This document shows, in pieces, positions 48,801 to 57,800 of a DNA stretch of 64,000 bases. The stretch spans positions 1 through 64,000 of the forward strand of contig NZ_JANQOY010000157.1 of assembly GCF_028285565.1 (NCBI RefSeq), in the 5' to 3' direction. Positions within the stretch are counted from its first letter, which is position 1. Every line of letters starts with the position of its first letter. Source of the DNA: Acaryochloris sp. IP29b_bin.148. GTDB taxonomy: Bacteria; Cyanobacteriota; Cyanobacteriia; Thermosynechococcales; Thermosynechococcaceae. Both the position numbers and the translations under genes were made by a program. A model generated the notes under the pieces. That model worked only from the letters and a program-made list of their open reading frames with translations, did no database searches and was not told the origin of the DNA.

Positions 48801-49990
48801 TGCTGCAGGCAGAGAACGACCTTCAGTAAGCTCGCCATTCCCGAGGCGGTTTCCGTATGGCCGATATTAGTTTTGACGGAAGCAAGATACAGGGGCGACT
48901 GGGGCGATCGCCCTTCTTTAAACACCTGAGTGAGCGCCCGCACCTCGATGGTGTCTCCAAGGGGGGTACCGGTTCCTTGGGCTTCCACATACTGCACCGC
49001 ACTGGCAGAGACATTGGCCTGAGCTAAGGCAGCCCGGACAACCGTCTGCTGGGCTGCGCCATTGGGAATGGTGAGTCCGCCACTCGCGCCACCATGGTTA
49101 CAGGCGCTGCCTTTAATCACAGCCAAGACGTTGTCATTGTTGACCAAAGCATCTTTAAGTCGTTTCAGTACGACCACCGCACAGCCTTCCGACCGTACAT
49201 AACCATCGGCTGATGCATCAAAGGTTTTGCAGTGACCGTCCACCGCCATCATCCGCGTGGCTGCATAGGCAATATTAGACTCGGGGGACAAAATCAAGTT
49301 GACACCACCCGCCAAGACCTGATCACACTCTCGATTTCTGAGGCTTTGACATCCCAAGTGAACTGCCATCAGGGAGGAAGAGCAGGCGGCATCTAGAGCC
49401 ATATTGGGTCCCTGTAGTCCCAAGACATAGGACAATCGACCAGCAGCAAAACAAAAACCACTACCGGTTCCGGTATAGGCATCGATCCCAGTGGGGCTGC
49501 CCGCCTGAAGATTGGCATAGTCAGCCGTGCCAATGGCAACAAACACACCGGTCTGATTGTTCTGCTGGGGAACATGTCCGGCTCTCTCCAGGGCTTCCCA
49601 ACTCACCTCTAAAAGCAAACGCTGCTGAGGATCCATGGCCGTGGCTTCTCGGGGACTAATGCCAAAAAAGCTGGGGTCAAACTGGTCCACATTGTCGATA
49701 AACCCTCCGTAGCGGGTGTAGGTTTTACCCGACACACTGGGGTCCGAGTTGAAATAGTCCTCCACATCCCAGCGTTCCGGTGGAACTTCCGTAATCGGGT
49801 CTTGCCCTGACTGGAGGAGTTGCCAATAGGCATCTGGATCATTCACCCCACCGGGGAACCGACACCCCATACCGATAATGGCAATCGGTTCGGACTGCTT
49901 GAGTGCTTCTAGTTCTTCATGCAGCTCATAGGCCAGCAACGCCAGCCGTTTGGGCGATAAGGTTTTGATATGGTCGAGAAAATCGCTCAC
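42872..49990 (-). CDS. hybrid PKS-NRPS: KS-eroded AT-ACP-Cy-A(Cys)+MT-PCP
   Basis: 2372 residues, starting at a GTG. The KS has AIIGMGCRFPGG near residue 37, the active cysteine in DAACSSS near 202, and KTNIGH near 377. The usual HGTGT reads QGTGT near 338. The AT region (about 560-790) keeps flanking AT sequence ([19 protein letters not shown] and [12 protein letters not shown]), but GHSxG is gone and much is deleted. The ACP is LALDSMMATE near 868. A heterocyclisation domain follows (EIQTAYWIGR near 937; DNLLVDGAS near 1062, matching DxxxxDxxS). The A domain (YTSGSTGIPKG near 1527; FDLSVYDIF) gives D-L-Y-N-L-S-L-I-W-K, a cysteine code. A methyltransferase (MLEVGAGLGSTT near 2035) is inserted before A10. 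The PCP is GGDSLLATQ near 2307. It would make a methylated thiazoline. Confidence 0.92.
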   Translation of the reverse strand: MSDFLDHIKTLSPKRLALLAYELHEELEALKQSEPIAIIGMGCRFPGGVNDPDAYWQLLQSGQDPITEVPPERWDVEDYFNSDPSVSGKTYTRYGGFIDNVDQFDPSFFGISPREATAMDPQQRLLLEVSWEALERAGHVPQQNNQTGVFVAIGTADYANLQAGSPTGIDAYTGTGSGFCFAAGRLSYVLGLQGPNMALDAACSSSLMAVHLGCQSLRNRECDQVLAGGVNLILSPESNIAYAATRMMAVDGHCKTFDASADGYVRSEGCAVVVLKRLKDALVNNDNVLAVIKGSACNHGGASGGLTIPNGAAQQTVVRAALAQANVSASAVQYVEAQGTGTPLGDTIEVRALTQVFKEGRSPQSPLYLASVKTNIGHTETASGMASLLKVVLCLQHQQLPPHLHLKSLNPEINLDQIPARIPTQLTPWPAGPQLAGINSFGMSGTNAHAVLEAAPSVSQTTSQITSTLALLPLSAKTPAALKELVQRYLKFLQVYPQVELANLCFTAGVGRSHFQYRYAFVADSVSELQKALARYLESDRQPQSVSPVAGRDTSSLETDSDLLHCPPILGGECPETESFTTSAQGALELIFFFPSEQRQTLDWGPTLYQTYSVFRATVDEAKKILSVLGVEAAASPDPNVDHFVWRYALAQLWQSWGIQPTGVMGCRAIAACYAGYFTLESALQWLVNGTPIQLQPPTTLLYGDTPQQLVDAATVSSWIKTPEEPALKPLQGPEQYLILGEPGWGTSHYWTAAARPDAIVQSLAQLYQRGYGIDWQGVYHGCQLQRIALPTYPFQRQRYWSDWASVQLQPSSRNASETGQSLQDLRPLEPEQRHTVLVEDLRARFAHALGIRLNQLTATTPLQDLALDSMMATEIKFDLEKQLGYSVPLIEFLNSPTIAVLATQILVNLDQPIAVLPELTLAPSDRHQPFPLNEIQTAYWIGRSGAFEMGNVAAHVYAEFAGQDLDCHRLQQAFQKVIDRHPVLRTVVLPDGKQQVLADLPPYEMSCLDWRGLNPEVEVQQLRDRMSHQMLDPHCWPLFEVCVARVDQQSVRIFLSIDNLLVDGASLGIICREWGQFYTDLETALPSLDLTFRDYVLTLQFFEASERYQQSRAYWQDRLDHLPPGPALPATPSHITRPRFVRHTQRLAAQQWQALKDQASGLGLTPSGLLLAAYTEVLATWSQSRQFCVNLTTFNRLPLHPQVQDLVGDFTALTLLAVDYRQSAPFADRARQLQQQLWQDLEHSLVSGVSVLREMMAQRQEQVSMPVVFTSLLANPQLQERSTFNTDWLGDLVHSIAQTPQVWLDHQVYEEAGELVYNWDVVEGLFPPGMIEAMFSAYHQLLVTLATHPQQWQNHHPLPLAEPSVPFTEASLPTDLLQDGLTSQAQRQPQHLAVITPELTLTYGELCQRAQQVGQRLRRLGVKPQELVAISMEKGWEQVVAVYGVLMAGAAYVPIDPTLPLERRYHLVEAGNIHWVLNQRRLVDAIAWPVQVQMIPVDAPDLLQEYDAPLPSQQQPTDLAYVIYTSGSTGIPKGVMIDHQGAMNTIADINQRFQVQPQDRVLALSSLSFDLSVYDIFGTLSAGGTLVIPADRDRKEPAAWVQLIDDHQITIWNSVPALMQMLINHGAPAESLRLILLSGDWIPLGLPHQIWNTCPQAQLMSLGGATEASIWSILYPVDAVDPSWRSIPYGYPMTNQRFYVLNEQLNPCPVGVPGQLYIGGVGLAQGYWQDPEKTDASFLTHPVSGERLYRTGDLGCYQPEGYIEFLGRNDQQIQLRGYRIELGEIETVLEEHPEVQQAVVTVMGATGHNQQLGALVVPSFIAPDTAKVMPASSLSTEDDAWNDLVEASRVCAQASVDSSDLQCFKSFSHHLHQLYTQGMSVALHRLEVFPSTGLGLTVVELLERGSIHPRYQSWLQRACDQLVSQGWCQQQGQSFTLLRPLPTTLDAQLISQVREQAPVAMALTPAMITLLLQIVENLPDLLTEQQHSAEIYVGQDIPEVYQTQFDSCNTLMAKVVAHLAHLQPSKQLRMLEVGAGLGSTTQHILPLLSATSHISYHFTDISTYFLQRAKQQFSAYPFLTTGLLDLEQSPEAQGYERHSFDVIIASSVLHATRNVNETLTHLRQMLSPGGVLLFLEETQFHPAFDLTMGLQQGFDRRQDLDLRPSHPLLSPQQWQQCLQANDFLHSQILSQPNTLADWLGFEVFVAQGPLSVRTFQPQVLQAFLAQKLPDYMVPSSLKTLETLPLTANGKINRRAVESLWPQAARPAGQMIAPRNALEEAIVQIWAQVLDTPHLGVENSFFEQGGDSLLATQVIARVRETFGVDISLRALFQEPTVAALAQEVAQALAAQVDSDLLAAIESDPIITEGTER
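48274..48294. repeat. GC-rich repeat fragment inside the eroded AT region
   Basis: CTCCTCCCAGGATTGGGGGG is a variant of the CCCCCCAGAATTGGGGGG core seen elsewhere in the window. It is translated as CPPILGG within the degenerate AT region of the KS-Cy gene. Confidence 0.5.
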
Positions 49991-49998
49991 TGTGGGGC

Positions 49999-52900
49999 TT
50001 ACCTTGAAAATTTTTCTTCAAACAAACGATCCACGTCGTCGTCTGATAATTGGGCAATTTTGTCTAAGGGGGTTTCATTGACAGGAGCGCTAGTGGGCAA
50101 CTCCCAATCCAAAATCGATTCAGCCAAATGGGTGGTCAGGGCTTCGACCGTGGGATGTTCAAAAGCGACAACAGCAGGAATGGTCTTTCCTAAGCTGGTT
50201 TCCAATCGGCTTTTAATATCCAGAGCCATTAACGAATCGCATCCCATTTCAAATAACCCCCGATTTGGATCAATCGAGGTAGGATCAGCAACTCCCATCA
50301 CTTGAGCCACCTGCTCTTGCACATGCGTTTTTAGGGCTTGCAGGCGAGTGGAAGGTGGTAATGCTTCCCAGTCTTGCGTCAGGGAAGTTGGGGAGAGCTT
50401 TTCGGCTGTGGTACTTTGGGGCGTTATGTCTTTAAAGAAAGGCCGTGCTTTTTCTTGGGGAAACAGCTCAAAAAAGTCCGGCCAGGGAACGGGGAGAACC
50501 GCCAGTTGCCCCTGCTGATCAATAACCTGGCTAAGGGCTGCGAGTCCTTGCTCTGGCGTCAGTGTCCAGGATTCAGGAAGCAGGCGCTGTCCAGCCTGTA
50601 CGGAGCGCGTTCTTAATCCAATTTCAGCCCAATCGCCCCAATCCAAACTTAGAGCGGGCAATCCTAACGCTTGTCGATGATGGGCCAAACCATCGAGATA
50701 AGCATTCGCCATGCTATACCCACTGAGCTGTTGCCCCACTGCACCCAGTAGCCCTGCCCAGGAGGAAAACAGAATAAACAAGTCGAGGGGTTTGTCTTGG
50801 AAATATTGATGTAGACTCCAAGCACCCAGAACCTTAGGACGTAATGTTTGTTCTAAGTGATCCGTGTCTACCTGCTCTAGGGCTGCAAACTGAGGTGGAA
50901 CCACGGCTAAATGAAACACACCCCGGATGGCGGGACCATTAATGGATTGAATGGCCTGGGTAAGCTGCCTCAGATCGGCAACATCAGCTGTTGCTAGATG
51001 GACCTGAACCGCTTTAGCCTCAAGTGCCAGAATGGCCTGAGTTTGAGCATAGCGCTGATCGCTTTCGGTGAGAGACAACCACTGCTGACGAGGTGGGAGG
51101 GCAGTGCGGCCCAACAGAATAAGATGTTTAGCCCCTTGCTCTGTCAGCCAATTTGCCACCTGTAAACCGATATCTCCAAGTCCTCCGGTAATTAGGTAGC
51201 TGGCATCGGCTTGGATTTTTGCTGAGTGTGGAGTTGGGACTGTGAATGGAGAAAGGGACGGAGACCAGCTTTGGTGGTTACGAAATGCGATGACCGTTGC
51301 TTGCTGTCCATAGGACATAGGCCGGTCGGAGACCATCGCATCCATCCCGTGCCGTTGCATCTTCCCACCATCAGTAGCGGAGACCTTAGAACTGCTCTGT
51401 GTTCCCCCCAGAATTGGGGGGCTAGGGGGGCCAGCGAAATCTTTTTGAGCTTGACTCTGAGTTAAATCAACATCCTTAGATTCATCTTGCGAGGTTCCAG
51501 TGCTAACAGTCTGAGTAAGAGGCATTCCATCCTGCATTAGCCCCCCCGGCCCCCCTTTCTTGTATGCCGAAGGCCATATTCTGGGGGGAGAGTGCTTAGC
51601 ACTGTTCTGAAGAATCCAAAGCAGATCCTGGGCAGATTCGTCGGCTGGGGCAGTTGGATCCAAGTCAATTAAACCGCCATACCGTTGGGGTTGCTCCACA
51701 GCCAATACTTGGCCCAACCCCCATAACATGGATTGAGATGCATCAACCTGACGCTGCTCAACGGCCTGACTTCCCTGAGTCACCAGCCAAACGGGGCAGT
51801 CAAGCTTGTGTTGCCCCATGGCCTGAATCAACGCGATGGGAGCCGTTGTTTGCCAGGGCATTGCCAGGGGAGTCTGTTCTAGATTGTTGAGTCCCCACAG
51901 GTACACAACGCCACGACAGCCATCTGCGTTGATAGAAGCCAGCAAATCTGGAAGCAGGGCTGAATCTGATGAGCCCAGCAGATGACAAACATCCCCTTGG
52001 GATTCGAGGGCCACGGCTAGGGCATCACCAATGCCTGAGCGATCCCTACAGATAATCCAGGTTCCCTGATCCTGATTGTGCTGTTTGACCGCTACAATCA
52101 CCGCCTGTTGGCATAACCCTTCGCGATTGGCTGAAATAAGCTCAGTTTCAAACTGGTTGGCCTGCAATAGCTGCTGCCATTGCTTCCCATTGATCAGAGG
52201 ATAGTTTGGCCTGAGATCAGTATCAGTAAAGAACCACCATCCAGGGGTTAAGCCAAAAATCAAGTCCAACCAAGCCTGGGGTTCCATACCTTCCAGGGCA
52301 ATTAAAAGACCACCGGGTGCCAGCAGTTGATGAATATGGCCAATGGTTTGCTGCAGATCCGAGGTGGCGTGCAGAACATTCGCCGCCAAGATAATGTCAA
52401 ACTGCTGGGGTTCAAACCCCTGGTCTTGGGGCGACTGTTCAATATCGAGCAGTCGATAATTGATAAAGGGATAGTCTGCGAACTTCTGCTCCGCTTTCGT
52501 GGTGAACAGCACAGAAACATCCGTAAAGGTGTATTGGGTGCGATCTGCAGGCAGTTTGGGTAAGACATAGGCCGTGGTTCCGCCCGTCCCGGCCCCAATT
52601 TCTAGAATGCGGATGGGGCGAGCCGGAAGAGACTCAATGGCGGTAGAAATAGCATCCATCACCCACTGATTCGCCACCTGAGCTGCTGGGGAATCCTGAT
52701 ATAACGCTTCCACATCGGCGACTGAACCGTCAGGAAACAATAGCTCTAGGGGATCTTGGCCCTGGAGAACAGCCGCCAGATTTTGGCCACAGCGTCCTAA
52801 AAGCTTGAGTTCCGCGCCGCAGGTGGGATAGGTATTTTGTAAGGTCTGAAGTTGGTGGGCAGGATTTTGAATGGCCTGTTGAAGCTGCCACTGCCCCTGA

Positions 52901-54861
52901 AGATTAAGAACATCTTGTTCCCTCAGAATCTCCAATAAACGCTCAAACAATCGATGGTGTTGGGATTGTATCCGGGGAGGCACGAAGGGCTGATCACACT
53001 GAACCCCCATGGCTTGAAATGCCCAAAGAATATAGTCGCGACTCAGGGTATTGAGCTGAGGGAGCAGATCTGGATAGATGCCTAACTTTTCTAAGGGCGT
53101 TTGCTGACGAACTTGATGGGCAATATCAGCGATTGGCGCAAAAGCCAGTGGTGCAGGTAGAAGGTAGGGCTGCCACTGGACTTGATAAAACCAATCTGAA
53201 TGGCTGGATTGAGTCGGCTTTATCTGCTGAAGCTGAATACCTTTCAGGGTCATCAGCACAGTGCCTTTGGCATCTAGAACCCGGACATCACCCGTAAATT
53301 CAGCCAGGTCGTTTTGGGACGTCGTCACTGCATGGCTATAGAGTTCTCCCGCCAAGGTGCCATAGGAGGTTAGTTCACCTAAGCCGACGGGCAGATAACT
53401 AGCCGTTTCGGCATCCGGCAACGTTGCCCAAAAAACTTGCAGACAAGCATCTAGGAGGGCCGGATGGGTTTTGTAGGAGGTCGTTTCCAGATGCTTAGGA
53501 AGTTGGAGGGTGGCAATGGCTTCTCCCTCGCGCCGCCAAAGCTGTTCAATGCCTTGAAAACTGGAATCTAGAGCAACACCACGAGCAGCCAAGGTTTGAT
53601 AAAACGTTTCACGAGTGACCTTTTGGCATCGGTGCTGAATAGCCTCCACAGAATCGTCTGAAACAGAGTTGTCAAATGGGCTAGGGTTTGACGCCGTTCT
53701 ATCGGGGAGGTGCACTGGAACGCGAAGGGACGGTTGAGTAAGGGTCAAACAAGCTTCTCGCAACCGATTGAGATGGGGAAGGGTCTGCAGAATCAAATCG
53801 GGGTGAGGACCAAAATCTAACAGACAGGCAATTTCATTAACGCCACTTACATGGAGTTGCTCCACTAAACTGTGGCAACTTTCTGGTGTCCCCAGCAGCG
53901 ATCGCCCTTCACTAAAGAATTTTTCAAAAATCCGCTCCGTCATCTGATCCAGATCGGTCGGGGATAGGGACGCCAAATCAACCGCCGAGCCGCGACTGTA
54001 GCTCAATCCCTTGAGAAGGGGGAGATTAGCTTTTAAGTAGTTGCAATAGGGATGTCGAACCTGCTCTCGGACCGTTTCTAAATCAGCCCCTAAATAAGCA
54101 TGTAAGGTGACCGTGACCTGACCTGGAGGATGGCCCTTTTTAGCACCCGCCTGCCGATACAAGGCAATATTTTCTGCCAGGGCAGCGATATCTTGATCGA
54201 AGAGATGGGTTAACAGATTGGCCCCTACTTCTCCAGCCTTAATAAAGGTTTGGGGATTGCTGGCAGCCGTCATCCAAATCGGGAGCTGAGGTTGAATCGG
54301 CGTGGGATAAACCCTTAACTGTCGGTGCTGACCATCTCCACCCTTGACCGATATGGACTTCCCCTGCCACAACTCACGGACGGTTTGAATCCCATCTACC
54401 ATGATTTGCCAGCGCTGGGCGTAGTGATCCGGGAAAAAGGCAAAGTCCCCCGGATTCCAGCCCGAGGCAAAGGAGATGCCAACCCGTCCATCCGACAAGT
54501 TATCCACCATCGCCCACTCTTCGGCGACCCGAATGGGGTCATGGAGAGGCAAAACAACGCTGCCTGCCTGGAGGCGGATCTGTTGCGTTTCGCGGGCTAG
54601 GGCAGCTTGGAGAACAGCGGGATTCGGATACAAACACCCTAAGGGCGTGAAGTGACGTTCCGGCACCCAAATGCTCGAAAAACCATGTTGATCGGCAAAC
54701 TTTGCACTTTCTAGGACTAGACGATAGCGATCATGCCCTAAATCATCTTCACCACTGGCAAAGAACATTAGCCCAAATTTCATTCCCATTGAATCTTCTA
54801 GAGACTGAGGCTCTAGGGTCTGGGACGAACCGATCCTTGCGTTGGGGGCGTTTGCAATCAT
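49999..54861 (-). CDS. PKS: luciferase-like monooxygenase-DH(C half)-MT-KR-ACP
   Basis: The track starts at 54909. The ATG at 54861 overlaps the previous stop as ATGA and gives 1620 residues. Residues about 24-370 are a flavin-dependent luciferase-like monooxygenase of the type found in PKS-NRPS lines ([51 protein letters not shown]). Residues about 415-560 are only the second hotdog of a dehydratase ([31 protein letters not shown] with the catalytic Asp). The first hotdog is at the end of the previous protein. A C-methyltransferase follows ([12 protein letters not shown] near 756), then a ketoreductase ([11 protein letters not shown] near 1222, GYSMANAY near 1383), then an ACP (GCDSLMALD near 1541). 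The MT-KR linker is swollen by two in-frame repeat insertions. Confidence 0.92.
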   Translation of the reverse strand: MIANAPNARIGSSQTLEPQSLEDSMGMKFGLMFFASGEDDLGHDRYRLVLESAKFADQHGFSSIWVPERHFTPLGCLYPNPAVLQAALARETQQIRLQAGSVVLPLHDPIRVAEEWAMVDNLSDGRVGISFASGWNPGDFAFFPDHYAQRWQIMVDGIQTVRELWQGKSISVKGGDGQHRQLRVYPTPIQPQLPIWMTAASNPQTFIKAGEVGANLLTHLFDQDIAALAENIALYRQAGAKKGHPPGQVTVTLHAYLGADLETVREQVRHPYCNYLKANLPLLKGLSYSRGSAVDLASLSPTDLDQMTERIFEKFFSEGRSLLGTPESCHSLVEQLHVSGVNEIACLLDFGPHPDLILQTLPHLNRLREACLTLTQPSLRVPVHLPDRTASNPSPFDNSVSDDSVEAIQHRCQKVTRETFYQTLAARGVALDSSFQGIEQLWRREGEAIATLQLPKHLETTSYKTHPALLDACLQVFWATLPDAETASYLPVGLGELTSYGTLAGELYSHAVTTSQNDLAEFTGDVRVLDAKGTVLMTLKGIQLQQIKPTQSSHSDWFYQVQWQPYLLPAPLAFAPIADIAHQVRQQTPLEKLGIYPDLLPQLNTLSRDYILWAFQAMGVQCDQPFVPPRIQSQHHRLFERLLEILREQDVLNLQGQWQLQQAIQNPAHQLQTLQNTYPTCGAELKLLGRCGQNLAAVLQGQDPLELLFPDGSVADVEALYQDSPAAQVANQWVMDAISTAIESLPARPIRILEIGAGTGGTTAYVLPKLPADRTQYTFTDVSVLFTTKAEQKFADYPFINYRLLDIEQSPQDQGFEPQQFDIILAANVLHATSDLQQTIGHIHQLLAPGGLLIALEGMEPQAWLDLIFGLTPGWWFFTDTDLRPNYPLINGKQWQQLLQANQFETELISANREGLCQQAVIVAVKQHNQDQGTWIICRDRSGIGDALAVALESQGDVCHLLGSSDSALLPDLLASINADGCRGVVYLWGLNNLEQTPLAMPWQTTAPIALIQAMGQHKLDCPVWLVTQGSQAVEQRQVDASQSMLWGLGQVLAVEQPQRYGGLIDLDPTAPADESAQDLLWILQNSAKHSPPRIWPSAYKKGGPGGLMQDGMPLTQTVSTGTSQDESKDVDLTQSQAQKDFAGPPSPPILGGTQSSSKVSATDGGKMQRHGMDAMVSDRPMSYGQQATVIAFRNHQSWSPSLSPFTVPTPHSAKIQADASYLITGGLGDIGLQVANWLTEQGAKHLILLGRTALPPRQQWLSLTESDQRYAQTQAILALEAKAVQVHLATADVADLRQLTQAIQSINGPAIRGVFHLAVVPPQFAALEQVDTDHLEQTLRPKVLGAWSLHQYFQDKPLDLFILFSSWAGLLGAVGQQLSGYSMANAYLDGLAHHRQALGLPALSLDWGDWAEIGLRTRSVQAGQRLLPESWTLTPEQGLAALSQVIDQQGQLAVLPVPWPDFFELFPQEKARPFFKDITPQSTTAEKLSPTSLTQDWEALPPSTRLQALKTHVQEQVAQVMGVADPTSIDPNRGLFEMGCDSLMALDIKSRLETSLGKTIPAVVAFEHPTVEALTTHLAESILDWELPTSAPVNETPLDKIAQLSDDDVDRLFEEKFSR
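51284..51340. repeat. 57-bp palindromic repeat, copy 2, in the MT-KR linker
   Basis: Identical to 41281-41337 at 55 of 57 positions, with the same TGCGATG...CATCGCA ends and the same inner hairpin. It is read in the same frame ([15 protein letters not shown]). It lies 61 bp from the GC-rich element at 51402. Confidence 0.75.
51402..51590. repeat. about 189-bp GC-rich MITE-like element inserted in frame in a PKS gene
   Basis: Left end TTCCCCCCAGAAT, right end ATTCTGGGGGGAG (12 of 13 inverted). It shares GGGGGGCTAGGGGGGC, GCCCCCCCGGCCCCCC and the TGCCGAAGGC-type inner segment with the 24373 element. Its length is a multiple of three and the coding frame runs through it. Confidence 0.7.
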
Positions 54862-57800
54862 GCCGTCACCTGTACCCGGTAGGTGGTGGCAGTCGCATGG
54901 AGCGTCCACGGATCAGAGGCTGAGGAACGGCTATGGACCTGAAACTTAGCGGAACCATCAGCCGGAATTAAAGCAATCTGTACGACTCTAGGCTGGGCCA
55001 GAAAAAGTGGCGCATGGAGTTCTAGGGCATTAATGGGATATTGACCTTCTCCCCAAACCCTTTGGGCGGCCGCCATGGCCATTTCTAGATAAGCGCCCAT
55101 AAATAGCACTGGCGTATCCCAAACCCGATGTTCATTTAAGTAAGGCGTTTCATCTGGGCTTAAGGAGACTTCCCATAACCAATGATCTGAACAGTGAGCA
55201 GGGGGTGTCAGGCGATGTCCTAATAGAGGATGATCGATAGGCCCTATTGATTGCTGTGGAAACTGGGGCTCATCAATCCAATATCGCTGGCGTTGGAAGG
55301 GATAGGCAGGCAACGCTATAGACTGACAACCATAGTCTTGGTCAAACCCTTGCCAGTCAATTTCAAATCCCGCTTCGTAGAGCTGCCCTAAGCTGTGTAG
55401 CATTGCATCCCAATCTGTTTGCCTGGGGTTTAAACTTTGCAGCCATTGGATCTCAGGGTTATCCACACACTGCTGGCCTAGATTAACGAGGGTGGGTTTT
55501 GGCCCAACTTCTAAGCAGGCTTGGCAGTTTTGAGCCCCTTTAGCAATGCCTGCTGCAAACTGGACGGGTTCGCGAATATGCTTGACCCAATAGTCTGCAG
55601 ATGCAATTTCAGAGGTCGCTAGGTCTCCGGTTAGGTTGCTGATTAGCTTAATTTTGGGTTGGTGAAACTGGACGGATTCGGCAACTTGGCGAAATTCATC
55701 CAGAATCGGCTCCATCAAAGGGGAATGAAACGCGTGGGACACCGTCAAAACTTTGTTGCGAATGCCTCGGGCGGTCAGGGTTGCAGAAATCTGCTGGACT
55801 GATTCACGTCGGCCAGACACCACCAGGCTTTTAGGACCATTGAAAACGGCAATATTAGTGTCGGTAGTCAGCAAGGGAGCAACTTGATCTGGAGACGCTG
55901 CGATCGCAACCATCTCACCGGTAGCAGGCAGGCTCTGCATCAACCTTCCCCGTGCCGCAATCAGCTTTAGACCTGCTTCCAGACTAAAGACTCCAGCGAT
56001 ACAGGCTGCTACATATTCACCAACGCTATGTCCCAGTAAAATATGAGGCCGAATCCCCCAAGACTGCCAAAGTTGAGCCAGGGAATACTCTAAGGCAAAC
56101 AGAGCTGGCTGGGTATATGCGGTCTGATCAATGAATGACTCCGATTGGGCAAAGAGCACCTCTAGCAAGGGCTGATCGAGTTCCGCCCTTAAAATATCAG
56201 CACAATGATCCAGTGCGTGGCGGAAGGTGGGTTGGGTGTCATAGAGCTGCTTGCCCATGCCCACATATTGCGAGCCCTGCCCCGTAAATAAGAAAGCCAC
56301 GGTTTTGGCTCCCGGAATGGGCTGTCGCTGCGTCGGCAGGGTTTGGAGTTGATCGCGCAATTCTTGAGCAGAGGAGGCTGCGATCGCAACTCGGTATTGC
56401 AAATGAGATCGCAACGCATTAGCCGAATAGCAAAGATCGCCCAAATTAGTATCGGTGACTAGCTGTGCATACTGCTGGCACTTAGCTTGCAGGGCCTCAG
56501 AGGTATGAGCCGATAAGGCCAGTAAATGAGACGGACGCTTATCTGTAACAGAGGGAATTGCCGCTACAGCAGGGGCTTCTGCCAGAACAACGTGGGCATT
56601 CGTGCCGCCAAAACCAAAGGAACTTACCCCCGCTAGTCGTTGTTGTGTTTGGGTGGGCCAGGGCTGAGATTGGGTTGTGATCGCAAACTGGTCTGCATCT
56701 AACTGGATATGAGAATTCAGGGTTTGGCAATGCAGATGAGCAGGAATCTGCTGATGTTGGAGGGCCAGCACAACCTTAATTAAGCCAGCAATGCCTGCGG
56801 CTGATTCCAAATGTCCCACATTGGTTTTAACGGAGCCCAGCCAGCAGGGCTGACTGCGTTGCCCCTGGAGTACCGAGTGAAGTGCCGCCACCTCAATTGG
56901 GTCCCCTAGGGGAGTACCTGTGCCGTGGGTTTCAACATATTGGATCTGTTCCGGCTCTACCTTCCCTTGCCGCAACGCTTGCTGAATTACCGCTTGCTGA
57001 GCCAGTCCATTGGGGGCTGTAATGCCGTTGCTATGGCCATCTTGGTTGACGGCACTACCTTTGATAATCGCTAGAATCCGATCACCCGCTTGTTGAGCAT
57101 CCGTGAGGCGCTTTAAGACCACTAGGCCACAGCCTTCCCCCCGCACATAGCCATCAGCTTGGTCATCAAAGGTTTTACATCGACCATCTGCCGCCATCAT
57201 ATTGGCATGAGTAAAGGCCGTCGTCAGTTCTGGAGACAAGATTGTATTGACGCCACCAGCAATGGCTTGCTGGCACTCCCCTTGCCGCAAACTTTGGCAG
57301 GCTTGATGGACTGCAACCAGAGACGAAGAACAAGCCGTATCAATCGCAATGCTGGGACCGTGCAGATTAAAGTGATAGGACAACCGATTGGCTGCCACGC
57401 TAAAGGCATTACCAATGCCGATATAGGCATCCCAAGCTTGGGGGATTTGGGCGAGTTTGCGACCATAGTCATTGCTACTAATGCCAACAAAAACCCCGGT
57501 TTGACTTCCTTTTAAGCTGTCCAGGGTCTGTCCAGCTCTTTCAAAGGCTGACCACGCAACCTCTAAGAGCAGCCGATGCTGTGGGTCTATCTTTTCAGCT
57601 TCTCGGGGTGTAATCCCGAAGAGTTCTGCATCAAATTGATCGATACCTTTGAGAAAACCACCCCACTGGTCTGCGGTCCCATGAGGTGATTGAGCAGGAG
57701 CCCACCGTTCTTCAGGCATTATCTGAATTGCATCTATCCCCTGGTCCAATAGCTGCCAGAAAGCTTCCGGTCCATCTGCACCAGGGAATCGACAATCCAA

